A stretch of 64,000 nt of DNA, from the NCBI RefSeq assembly GCF_900605495.1, contig NZ_LR027602.1:607797-671796 (forward strand), given 5' to 3'. The notes beneath the pieces are model-generated. The model saw only the letters and a list, made by a program, of their open reading frames with translations. It did no database searches and had not been told where the DNA came from. Position numbers and translations under genes: made by a program. Numbering within the stretch: the stretch's first letter is position 1; each line of letters starts with the position of its first letter. Below are positions 50,135 to 59,900 of this stretch, in pieces. This DNA is from Bacilliculturomica massiliensis (lineage in GTDB: Bacteria > Bacillota > Clostridia > Peptostreptococcales > Anaerovoracaceae).

Positions 50135-51988
50135 ATGCCACAGGGGAATGCGGCAAGAGAAAAAACAGCGTCCGGCCGGGCTGGAAACAGCCGAAGCAAG
50201 GACAGGTCTGGGGACGGGCAGCCGGGAAAAGCACGCCGGTCTGCGGGCCTGAAAAAAGTGGATCAGGGGGAAAAGGTCCGTAAAGATGAAGACCAATATG
50301 CAATTATAACAGATTATCTGCGCGACAGCATGGACTGCAAAGATCTGCAGTCCATAGCTGCCAAGGTGGAACGGGCCGTGCGCCGTTTTGCCGACAACGT
50401 GTACGTAGGAGTTTCACTGAACGAAGACGGCAGGCTGGATCGTATCGTTCCAAAGGTAAGCAGCATGCCGGACTATTTTATCTATAAGCCGGATCTTGAC
50501 GCTATCGCTTATGAGACGCTGGAGCTGGGACAGGCTGTTCATCATCCGGTGAGCCAATGCTGCAGTCCGGAGACGGCTGCCGATCTGAGAAAGATGGGCG
50601 GAAGATCGGTACTGTGCCTGCCCATTTTCCATGGAGAAGCGATGACCGGCGTTTTGACGGTGGTGCTGAAGGAGGACGATCCTCCCCGGGGCGAAGTCAT
50701 CGATTTCTGCACGGCTGTCTGCGGCTTTCTGGCCGTACAGATGAGAAATGCCGTGCTGCATCAGACTCTGGAGAAGGAGCTGAACGATAAAAACCGCGTG
50801 GAGGCAGATCTGGATGTTATTTTTCGGGGCAGCGTGGATATGATCGGCATTTTCGACAGGCGGGGCTACATGAAGCGTTTAAATCCCGCCTTTGAGACGA
50901 GACTGGGCTATTCCCGGGCGGAACTGTTCAGCATGCCCATCACTGCGCTGGCTCATCCGGAGGACAGAGACTACGTTCAGTACGTACTGGACAATATCGT
51001 AAGGGAAGAGAATATGCACGGTCTCTGCCATCGCTTCCTCAATAAGGAGAAGCGGATCATCTTCCTCGAACTGAACGTGAAGTATCTGACCCAGGGCGAC
51101 GAGATCGTTTTCATCGCAAGAGACGTCACCAATCAGAGAGAAGTGGAAGCCAGAAACATGGCGCTGGAGCAGTCTATTGCTCTGGAACGCATGAAGACCG
51201 AGTTTTTTTCAAATGTATCTCACGAGTTCAAAACACCGATCAATATTATTCTGTCTTCGGTGGATCTTCTGAAGCTAAAGCTGAAGCGAAACGACGAAAA
51301 GCTGTACAATGAGCAGTATAAGAAGTTCTTTACCTATACGCAGCAGAATTCATTTAAGCTGCTGCGCCTGATAAACAACCTTTTAGACTGCACGAAGATC
51401 GACAGCGGTTCTCTTTCGCTGCTGGCCAAAAACTGTTTTATCGTGCCCTTTGTCCGTCAGGTGGTGGAGACGACTCAAAGCTATGCCGCCACTCATAAGA
51501 TCAATATGCATTTCGATACGGATGTGGATGAGAAGCTGCTGCTCTACTGTGATCCTGACAAGATCGACCGGATCATTTTGAACCTGATCTCCAACAGTAT
51601 CAAGCATACCCAAGAGGGCGGAGCGATCCAGGTGGGACTTACCGAAACGCCTACCCACGTGCAGCTGTCCGTGGCGGATAACGGAGAAGGCATACCGGCG
51701 AAAATGCTCCCGCATATTTTTGAGAAATTCAAAGTCTACGAAGAAGGTTTTGTCAAGAGCTGCGACGGCACAGGAGTGGGGCTGTCCATCGTCAAGGGTC
51801 TGGCCGAGCTCCACGGAGGAACCGTGTCGGTCAGGAGCAAGCGCGGAGAAGGAACCATATTTGTTGTTTCTCTGTCCAAAAATCTGGAGAAGACAGTGAC
51901 GGCCAAGAAGGTAAAGCTGGTCAGCCAGCAGCAGGACGACGAACTTCACCAGTCGCGGCTGCAGATGGAAATGTCCGATATTGAATAG
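50135..51988 (+). CDS. Soluble sensor histidine kinase (GAF-like, PAS, HisKA, HATPase)
   Basis: A 617-residue kinase with no membrane helix. After a basic, low-complexity head (about 1-50) come a GAF-like domain (about 65-215), a PAS domain (225-345: MIGIFDRRGYMKRLNPAFE), HisKA with FFSNVSHEFKTPINIILSS (His363 phosphorylated), and the ATPase domain with N box ILNLISNSIKHT, G1 DNGEGIP and G2 DGTGVGLSIVKG. It lies 19 bp after the Spo0A-type gene, in one operon, and very probably phosphorylates it directly rather than through a Spo0F/Spo0B relay. The signal is unknown. Confidence 0.9.
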   Translation: MPQGNAAREKTASGRAGNSRSKDRSGDGQPGKARRSAGLKKVDQGEKVRKDEDQYAIITDYLRDSMDCKDLQSIAAKVERAVRRFADNVYVGVSLNEDGRLDRIVPKVSSMPDYFIYKPDLDAIAYETLELGQAVHHPVSQCCSPETAADLRKMGGRSVLCLPIFHGEAMTGVLTVVLKEDDPPRGEVIDFCTAVCGFLAVQMRNAVLHQTLEKELNDKNRVEADLDVIFRGSVDMIGIFDRRGYMKRLNPAFETRLGYSRAELFSMPITALAHPEDRDYVQYVLDNIVREENMHGLCHRFLNKEKRIIFLELNVKYLTQGDEIVFIARDVTNQREVEARNMALEQSIALERMKTEFFSNVSHEFKTPINIILSSVDLLKLKLKRNDEKLYNEQYKKFFTYTQQNSFKLLRLINNLLDCTKIDSGSLSLLAKNCFIVPFVRQVVETTQSYAATHKINMHFDTDVDEKLLLYCDPDKIDRIILNLISNSIKHTQEGGAIQVGLTETPTHVQLSVADNGEGIPAKMLPHIFEKFKVYEEGFVKSCDGTGVGLSIVKGLAELHGGTVSVRSKRGEGTIFVVSLSKNLEKTVTAKKVKLVSQQQDDELHQSRLQMEMSDIE

Positions 51989-52019
51989 GGCCGGAACAGG
52001 AAGAAAAGAGGAGTACATA

Positions 52020-52052
52020 GGGCGCGATCCCCACCGGGGACCGCGCCCTTTT
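52020..52052 (+). terminator. Terminator of the spo0A-kinase operon
   Basis: GGGCGCG-A-TCCCC, loop ACC, GGGGA-C-CGCGCCC, then TTTT (52049-52052). Confidence 0.85.
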
Positions 52053-52097
52053 GCGTGCAGAGCGGGTCATATTGGGCCTGAAACTGCAAAAACCGTT

Positions 52098-52495
52098 CGT
52101 GAAATATGTTATTTCACGAACGGTTTTTTTCTCTTTTTACACCCTTAGTATAGACAAATTTCATCTTTTTGTAAAGGATTATTGTCGATTTTGGTCACAA
52201 ACTCAATAAAAAGGGATTATTTTTTAGACGAAGTTGTGATCGGGAGTCAGGGAATTACCCAATTTGTTCCTTTCTCTGCTGTACAAAAAAATAATAAGCC
52301 GTCAAATTCGCCGTCAAAACTCTGGTTTCATGAGGGCCTGCCGCCATTGAAATTTAAGGGATGCAGGGACGGGGCGTTTTGTATGTTGTCTTGGACACGT
52401 CATTTTATAAGCCGTCAGAATAAGCCGTCAAAAAAATATAAACGTTGAAATTTCAACGTATAGATGGGCAAAATCGTGAAATAACATATTTCACG
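52098..52495. mobile_element. Candidate MITE-like element with perfect 21-bp inverted ends
   Basis: CGTGAAATATGTTATTTCAC at 52098-52117 (plus G at 52118) is the exact reverse complement of the 21 bp at 52475-52495. Each end is itself near-palindromic. Between them lie four short GCCGTCA-type repeats (about 52301-52316 and 52415-52435) and a perfect palindrome, ACGTTGAAATTTCAACGT (52442-52459). One open frame (52182-52448) has no ribosome site. No transposase or clear target-site duplication was seen. The left end also makes a strong hairpin with a T-run (52088-52130). Confidence 0.45.
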
Positions 52496-52498
52496 ATT

Positions 52499-52734
52499 CT
52501 ACGGGGAGGGGGAAAGGTCTCCCTCATGAAAAAGTCAGTGAGATAAAGGAGTAAAATCTGCTATCCAACAGCCGCCCACACGGCTGATTGAGATAATTCG
52601 GCCGGACGGCCCCACACCAGTCCGGCGGGAAGAGACGGGACGGCGGTCCTCACACCCGCCGTCGCCATTTCTTTTGGGAAGAGCGATCGAAGGAGCAAAG
52701 GATCCGGTTGGTTTCGGAAAAGGAGTGAGTTGAG
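52499..52734. other. Intergenic region before the PLAT-protein gene
   Basis: Nothing definite was seen in this stretch apart from AAAGGAG (about 52717-52723) ahead of the GTG start. Several GC-rich short hairpins are possible. Confidence 0.5.
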
Positions 52735-55386
52735 GTGAGAGTAAGGAAAAGAAGCGCGGTCCTTCTGGCGTTTGTCCTGTTCTTCAGCTGTGCACTGCCG
52801 CTGGGGAGTGCAGCCGGACTGTCAGAAGATATGGCCGGCGCTGCAGGATCAAACGAGATGCAGGCCGCCGCACAGGATACGGGGGAAACGGAACAGGCGG
52901 CTGCTATTGGGACGGCTGCGGCCGCCGCTGAGCCGGCGGCAAAGGAGGTCTCCCTCGCAGAAGGACAGTACGTGCGGCTGGGGGATATGGACTGGATCGT
53001 CACGGACGTGTCGGACCGGACGGCAGCCAGGCTGATGACGGCGGACTGCGTGGCAGCCATGCCCTATGGAGACACGAACAACCTCTGGAACACATCCAGA
53101 GTATGCGAATATCTGAACGGTGAGTTTCTGAACCGTTTTACCGAGAGGGAACGGGCCCTGCTGCAGACAGCAGAGTGGTCCACCGGCGTGGACGGAGGCA
53201 GCGCCACAGAGAGCGGCGCCTACACAGCGGTCATTCCGTCGAAAAGCGAGATGGAAAACGCGGCGGCCCATCTGGGGCCGGAGATCCGAAGGACCACGCA
53301 GAACTATTGGGTGCGGACCAGAGTGTCCGGAGACAGTGGAAGAGGAATGCTGGCTCTGGCGGACGGCAGCGGATACACCACGCTGCCGGTGAACACCCGG
53401 GGGGCCCGCTGGTCCGACGCGGGCGTGCGGCCGGTGGTGATCTTAAAAGGGGCCGTGATCCAGGCGAGCGGATCTGGAACGGCGGCGGACCCGTATCTGC
53501 CGGAGAATGTGGCGGAAGTGAGCACGCCCACCTATCGTCTGACTGTGGAGACGGGAGCGGAGCTGTTCGGAGCCAGGGAGACGGATGAATACGACAGAAA
53601 AGCCTACGACTTAAAGCTGAAGCTGGTGGGGGCCCAGGGAGAAAGCCAGTGGTTCACCATCAATCCCTTCGGAAGCGGAGACGGCAGGCCGGGGGCGGGA
53701 AGCCAGAAAACCTATGAGATCGCGCTGCAGAATGTAGGCCGCGTGGAGCAGATCAAATACATGGCGGCGGGAAACGCCGATGAAGCGGACTGGTATATCA
53801 GCCGGATCACAGCGTGGCGTCTGGATGAAAAAGGCAGCGTCTTGGGAGACGCGGAGACCTTCGAGGTCCATCAGTGGGTGCTCAACTCCTACGAGGGAGT
53901 GATCAGCCTGGGGAGCCGCTATACGGTGAGTATCAAAACAGGAAATATCCGGGGAGCGGGAACGGACTCCAACATCTACGTGAGGCTCATCGGAGCGGAC
54001 GGGAAGATGACGGACGAGGTCAGGCTGAACAAACTGATCTCCGGAAACGCCTTTGAACAGAACCGCACGGACACGGTGACCGCGTCCTTTAACTGCGATG
54101 TGGGAACGGTGGATGAGATCCAGGTGCGCTCCGACATGAAATGGCTGGCGGCGGACTGGTACGTGGACTGGATCAAGGTCAGACAGGAAGGCTCGAAGAT
54201 CGAGACCACCTTCACAGTAGGCGAGTGGATCGCGGATAAGAACACGCGGATCTATACCACCAGCCCCAAAAAGAGCACTCAGTACAAGCTCACGGTGAAC
54301 ACGGGGGACGAATTGGGAGCGGGGACGGATTCCATGGTGTATGTGAAGCTGATCGGTACAAACGGCGAGACGGCGGAACGGGAGATCAGCGAGCTGTACA
54401 ACGGAAACGCCTTTGAGAGAGATACCAGCCATGCGGTCATTGCCAACTTCGACAAGAACGTGGGCACGATCAAAAAGATCATGGTCCGCTCGGATATGGG
54501 ATGGGCGGCGGCGGACTGGCTGCTGTCCAGCATCAAGGCGGAGCCCATCGTCAACGGCGAGGTCATGCCAGGGGAAGAGTTTACCATCAATGAATGGATC
54601 AACGACAAGAACTGGAGGACCTACAGCAACGACCCGGCGGACAGCACCCAGTACCGCTTCATCGTGAAGACGGGCACGGCGGCGGGGGCGGGAACCGACT
54701 CCATGATCTACGTGAAGCTGGTGGGAAGCAGGGGCGAGACGGCGGAACGGGAGATCAGCGAGCTGTACAACGGAAACGCCTTTGAGAGAAACACCACCCA
54801 TACGGTGACCGCCGCCTTCGACAAGAACATCGGAGAGGTGAAGCAGATCAAAGTCCGGTCCGATATGAGCTGGCCAGGCGCCCAGTGGCTGCTCAGCAGC
54901 ATCCAGGTGGACCCGGTCTACAACGGTCAGGTACAGAGCGGAGGAAAGACGTTCCAGATCCAGGAGTGGATCACGGACAAAAACTGGCACACTTTCTCCG
55001 CCGATGCAAACGCCATCACCCAGTACCGGTTCCGGGTGAAGACAGGAAAACTGTCCTGGTACCCCAAGGGGGAAGGAACGGATTCCATGATCTACGTGAA
55101 GCTGACGGGAGATCGGGGAACGACCAACGAAATGGAGATCAGCGAGCTGGTGTCGGGAAACGCCTTTGAGCGGGGAAACACGGACACGCTGCATGTGACC
55201 TTTGAAAACGCCGTGGGCAATCTGCGTTCCATCCAGCTGCGGTCCGACCACAAATGGCCGGGAGCGGACTGGTATGTGGAGTGGATCGAGGTGCAGCCCC
55301 TGCTCAACGGCTCGCCTTACGGAAGCGCAAAGACCTTCTATTTCAATCAGTGGATCGACGATACCAGCACCTATGAGAAATGGTAG
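52735..55386 (+). CDS. Secreted protein with DUF6273-like domain and five PLAT domains
   Basis: An 883-residue exported protein. A signal peptide (SAVLLAFVLFFSCALPLGSA) is followed by an Ala/Glu-rich linker and a DUF6273-like domain (about 75-245, ending GVRPVVIL). Then come five tandem PLAT/LH2-type domains, about 265-390, 395-515, 520-635, 640-755 and 760-883. Their landmarks are Y.L.V.TG, GTDSxxYVKL.G, GNAFER, VRSDMxWxAADW and the closing E.F.xxEWI. PLAT domains bind lipids or partner proteins. DNA near 54360-54430 and 54730-54790 is almost identical, a sign of recent repeat growth. It starts with GTG 52735. Confidence 0.8.
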   Translation: MRVRKRSAVLLAFVLFFSCALPLGSAAGLSEDMAGAAGSNEMQAAAQDTGETEQAAAIGTAAAAAEPAAKEVSLAEGQYVRLGDMDWIVTDVSDRTAARLMTADCVAAMPYGDTNNLWNTSRVCEYLNGEFLNRFTERERALLQTAEWSTGVDGGSATESGAYTAVIPSKSEMENAAAHLGPEIRRTTQNYWVRTRVSGDSGRGMLALADGSGYTTLPVNTRGARWSDAGVRPVVILKGAVIQASGSGTAADPYLPENVAEVSTPTYRLTVETGAELFGARETDEYDRKAYDLKLKLVGAQGESQWFTINPFGSGDGRPGAGSQKTYEIALQNVGRVEQIKYMAAGNADEADWYISRITAWRLDEKGSVLGDAETFEVHQWVLNSYEGVISLGSRYTVSIKTGNIRGAGTDSNIYVRLIGADGKMTDEVRLNKLISGNAFEQNRTDTVTASFNCDVGTVDEIQVRSDMKWLAADWYVDWIKVRQEGSKIETTFTVGEWIADKNTRIYTTSPKKSTQYKLTVNTGDELGAGTDSMVYVKLIGTNGETAEREISELYNGNAFERDTSHAVIANFDKNVGTIKKIMVRSDMGWAAADWLLSSIKAEPIVNGEVMPGEEFTINEWINDKNWRTYSNDPADSTQYRFIVKTGTAAGAGTDSMIYVKLVGSRGETAEREISELYNGNAFERNTTHTVTAAFDKNIGEVKQIKVRSDMSWPGAQWLLSSIQVDPVYNGQVQSGGKTFQIQEWITDKNWHTFSADANAITQYRFRVKTGKLSWYPKGEGTDSMIYVKLTGDRGTTNEMEISELVSGNAFERGNTDTLHVTFENAVGNLRSIQLRSDHKWPGADWYVEWIEVQPLLNGSPYGSAKTFYFNQWIDDTSTYEKW

Positions 55387-55395
55387 GAGGACGAT

Positions 55396-56817
55396 ATGAA
55401 AGTCAGATATGAAAAGAAAGCGGAGGGAGGAAAGGGCCTTGGACGGGAAGGCGGGAGCGTGAGAGAAGCCGGACGGGAAAGCCGGATGGCGAGAGCGAGG
55501 CGGCGTCTGGCCGTGTTGCTGGCCGTGCTGCTGCTGTTTGCCGCCGCGCCGCAGATGATGCCTACGGGCGGAAGCGCCGTCTACGGAACCACGGAGAGCG
55601 CCGCCCTGCAAAAGCGGGCGGAGCTGGTGATCTTCATCCGATTTAAAGGAGAAAAGGAATTCGTGTCGGGAACCACGGCCAAGCCGGTGGTGACGCTGCT
55701 TGACGGAAGCCAGATCGATCTGAACGAGTGGTACAACGCCCAGAATGCGGCGGACTACGGGTCCGATCCCTCCCTGAATCAATTTGTACAAAAGGTGACC
55801 TATCGGGGCACGCTGGTGAAGCCCATCTACGCCTCGGCAAACGGCCAGCGGATGGTTTCGTACGAGTGCAGCACCAAAGCGAAGGACGCGGACTTTGACG
55901 ACACGGACTGGTTTGAGGGCGTGCAGGTACAGGCCCTCAAGGCGGTGGAGCCCTATCTGCCCAAAGACACGAAGCTGGACTACGACGGGGACGGGGAGAT
56001 CGACAACTGCATGTTCCTCTGGGGTCCCACGAAGGACAATGTGATCGAATACTACCTGAGCTCCGGGGACGGTTCCCGGGCCTGGCACTGGGTGCTGGGA
56101 AAGAACGGAACCACCATCCGGGGCCTGAAGGCCGACTGCTATGTAAGAAACTTCATCTATTCCAAGGCCAGCTTTTGGGCCACGGGCCAGGCGTTTTCCA
56201 AGGCGGCCATGATCCACGAATTCATGCACACCCTGGGCGTGCCGGATCTGTACAGCGAGGACGAGTGGTATAACTGGCTCACGGGGACCTCTTATCTGCC
56301 GGTGGGGGACTGGGATATCCAGTCGGACCACAGAGAATACGGAAGCACCTTCCTGGCCCAGCGGATCCAATATCTGAAGGCGGGGACCTTCGGAGAGATC
56401 ACGGAGAGCGGGACGTATACGCTCTATGATGTAAACGATCCGAACCCGAAAAACGGGATCAACGGCTACAAAATCCCCACAAGACGGGCCAACGAATACT
56501 TCGTGATCGAATACCGCAGAGGCGTCACGGACGGAGCCGCGGCAGAGCACGGGGACGGGATCCTGGTCTACCGGGTGAAGAGCGACGAGTACGGAAACAC
56601 AGAGGGAGTCGAAGAGATCCACCTGTACGGCAGGGTGGCCGGATTTAACAGCACGGCCAGCATCGCAGACAGCGCCCAGGGAGTGGGCGATCCGCTGAAC
56701 GGCGGTCTCTCCACGCGCAACGATCTGGAATTTACCGATGGAAGCAACAGTGGCATCTGTGTCAGAAATGTGGGCAGCGCCGGGACGACCATCACTTTCG
56801 ACGTGATCCTGCCTTAG
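55396..56817 (+). CDS. Secreted M6-family metalloprotease
   Basis: A 473-residue zinc protease of the immune-inhibitor-A type. The active site HEFMHTLGVPDLY (HExxHxxGxxD) is near residue 275. A signal peptide, RRLAVLLAVLLLFAAAPQ, lies at about residues 35-52; ATG 55486 would give it directly, but only ATG 55396 has a good ribosome site (AGGAGG). EYFVIEYRRGV is typical of M6 enzymes. It follows the PLAT protein by 9 bp, so the two are very probably cotranscribed; the PLAT protein may help it reach lipid or wall surfaces, which is inference. Confidence 0.87.
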   Translation: MKVRYEKKAEGGKGLGREGGSVREAGRESRMARARRRLAVLLAVLLLFAAAPQMMPTGGSAVYGTTESAALQKRAELVIFIRFKGEKEFVSGTTAKPVVTLLDGSQIDLNEWYNAQNAADYGSDPSLNQFVQKVTYRGTLVKPIYASANGQRMVSYECSTKAKDADFDDTDWFEGVQVQALKAVEPYLPKDTKLDYDGDGEIDNCMFLWGPTKDNVIEYYLSSGDGSRAWHWVLGKNGTTIRGLKADCYVRNFIYSKASFWATGQAFSKAAMIHEFMHTLGVPDLYSEDEWYNWLTGTSYLPVGDWDIQSDHREYGSTFLAQRIQYLKAGTFGEITESGTYTLYDVNDPNPKNGINGYKIPTRRANEYFVIEYRRGVTDGAAAEHGDGILVYRVKSDEYGNTEGVEEIHLYGRVAGFNSTASIADSAQGVGDPLNGGLSTRNDLEFTDGSNSGICVRNVGSAGTTITFDVILP

Positions 56818-56980
56818 GGAGCGGTATACCGGGGAAGCGGACGGAACTGAAAGATCTTCCATCACATCATTGCGGGAATCTTCTCCCAGGCCCGCGCTGC
56901 ACTGCGGGGAGTGGAGAGTTTCTCATAGATCAGACAGATGAAGCAAGACAATAAGTGAGTAACTGAGAGGAGGAATAAGA

Positions 56981-59900
56981 ATGAGCAAGACAGAAAAGCG
57001 CCGGGGCAGGAGCCTGCTGGCGCTGACGCTGTCCATCCTGATGGCGGCGACCGGCTTCGGCTGGGCGCCGGGCGGGAGCGCCCTGACGGAAGGCGGCGGT
57101 TACCGGGTGACCATCACGGGAACCGGCAGCGCCTACGGGGGGACCTACACCTATGTGGGCGAGGTTCAGGGGTACACCTACGCGGATCAGGCGGCGGCCC
57201 GGGCAGGCGCGGGCGTCGCCGGCACGAGGGAGCTTCTGATCTCAGATCAGGTGTTTCCCGGAATGAGCTGGGACAGCCTGAACGAACAGGGCCTGATCTA
57301 CGGCGATTACGACGCGCCGTCCATCATCCGGGCGGAGGGGAAAGCGTACTATGCCGTACCCCGGGCGCTGACAGCGGGACAATACCAGGCCAATCGGGCC
57401 CAGGACGGCCTGAAGGTAGGATCAGCCCTGGAGAACAACGCGGGCCTGCCCGACGGAAACGAGTGGGACGTCATCGTGTCGAAGAGCTATGCGGCGGGAG
57501 CCGGGACGGCCAACGACACGTGCTACATCAAAAACTGGGACGGCCAGGTAAGCTTTGCCCAGGATATCTGTGAAAACGGTGACGCGGCAGTGCGGGGCCT
57601 GACGGCCAGAGGGTGGAACCACTGCCCCACAGACTACACGCAGAGTACCTACGGCTACCGGCCGGCGCTGGAGATCCTGGGCGAAGCGCCGCTGGATGAA
57701 CTGGGAGAAGCGCCGTCCATGGCGATGCCGGAAGCGGCGGAGGTCAGCGGCGACGCCACGACCCTGGCGGTGGGGGATATCCTGACCTACACGATCCCCG
57801 AAGGTCAGGACAACGCGGGAAAGCCCCTTTACTTCAAAGTGACCGGGGAGGATCCGAGGACGGTAACGCTGGTGAGGGATTCTACCGGAAGTGAGCCGGA
57901 GTACTATGACGGGTACCTCGGTGCATACGCGGCATACACGGGATCACTGGTGATCCCGAATACGGTAAACGGTTATACGGTGACCAGAATTGGCTCATAT
58001 GCAGTTTCCCGGTGTAGCGATTTCACTGGAAGTCTGACGTTACCATCCGGTCTGACGAGCATCGGGAATAATGCATTTTCTGGCTGCAGTGGCTTGACGG
58101 GAAACCTGGAGTTGCCCAGCGGATTGACAGCGATTGAGCAGTATGCATTTTCTGGCTGCAGCGGTTTGACGGGAAACCTGGAGTTGCCCAGCGGATTGAC
58201 AGTGATTGGGGCGTATGCGTTTAAAGAGTGCAGTGGTTTGACGGGAAGCCTGAAGCTGCCCGGCGGAGTGACAGAGCTGAGGTCGGGTCCATTTTATAGA
58301 TGCAGCGGCTTGACGGGAAAACTGGAGTTGCCCAGCGGATTGACAACGATTGGGGGATCTGCATTTGAGTATTGTAGCGGCTTGACAAGTGTGACACTGC
58401 CCAGCGGATTGACAACGATTGGGGGATCTGCATTTTCTGGCTGCAGTGGTTTGACGGGAAATCTGACGCTGCCCAGTGGCTTGACGGCTATTGCACCAAA
58501 TGCATTTAGAGATTCCGGCCTTACAGAACTATTTGCGCGGAAGGACAACGGCTTGACGGATGATGTCATAAAGAGCGGATCTTCAGCGACGGTTTACCGG
58601 TATACCCTCCTAGAGGACGGCACGCTGCCGATTCAGGCAAGCACCCCTGTTCCCGCGGTGGGGACGGTGCTGTCAGTCGGCGAACTCACCGGAGTGACGC
58701 CCGCGCCCGTAAATCCACTGCGCTATGAGTGGTACCGGAACGGGAGTTTCATCGATACAGGAAGTACCTATACGCTCACCGATGCGGATGTGGCGGATGG
58801 CACGGGCATTTCCGTGATGGCCATCGCAGAACCGACAAAGGATCATTTGTATTTGACCAATGTGCGTTCGACTGGTCTGCTGACAGGAGCGGACCCCACC
58901 ATCACCGGGGTAGGCGGAGGCCAACAGAGCACGATCACATGGCAGGAAGCAAACGGGGTCGATTACCATTTGTACTACGCCATGTTGGAAAACGCGCCGG
59001 AGGCGGAGTGGACGGCGGTATCGGCCGCGCCCATACAGGGCGGCAGCTATGTCCATACGGGTCTGACAAACGGAACCACCTACTACTATAAGCTGAAGGC
59101 AAGCAACGCCAACGGAGAGATCTGGTCGGAGATCGTTTCCGTTACGCCCGGCTTCCCGTTTGAAGCGGTGGTAACCGTCAGCGGCACGGCGAAGTTCGGC
59201 GAGACGCTGACCGCGGACGTGACCAACGTGTCGCCGGCGGCTGCCACCTGTGAGGTTCGGTGGTATCGTCAGGATACGGCGGAGCCGGTGGCCACAGGAG
59301 CGGCTTATACGCTGACCGCGGCGGACGTGGGCAGGACGATGACTGCAAAGGCAGTCGGAATCGGCGAATACTTCGGAGAAGTGCCGGCTGAAGCCACGGC
59401 GGCTGTGGAGAAAGCCGATGCTCCCGCGGCGCCGGCAGCGCCCGCGCTGGCGGCAGACGGTCTGACGGATACCACCGTTACCCTGACCACGGAAGCCGGT
59501 CTGGAGTACCGCCTCGGTACGGAGGGAGCGTGGCAGTCCAGCGGCGTGTTTGAGGGACTGACAGCGGGAACGGAATACACCTTCTACGCCCGCATGGCGG
59601 AGACAGACACCCATCTGGCTGGAGCAGTCAGCGAAGCCCTCACCGTGACCACCCATACCTATGGTATCGCGGCGGAAAGCGGCAGAACGGAGCTGAACCC
59701 GGAAAAGGGTCTGAAGCTGAAATGGCAGCTGACCGGCTACACCACGCCGCCGGCGGCCACAGTGACCATTTCCAACACGGGAACCGGGACGCTGACGGGC
59801 CTGAGCGCCGCGCTGAGCGGCGAAAACGCCGGCAGCTTTGAGCTGGGAGCCCTCAGCGGGACGGAGGCTGCGGTGGGAGAGACGGTGACCTTTACCGTAG

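Noticed and set aside
52182-52448. 88-residue open frame within the inverted-repeat element
   Set aside because: No ribosome site, and it reads through the short GCCGTCA repeats. It is best seen as part of the element.
53611-56865. A 1084-residue open frame on the minus strand
   Set aside because: It is antisense to the PLAT and M6 genes, has biased mirror composition and no family motif. GC-rich third positions keep the opposite frame open.
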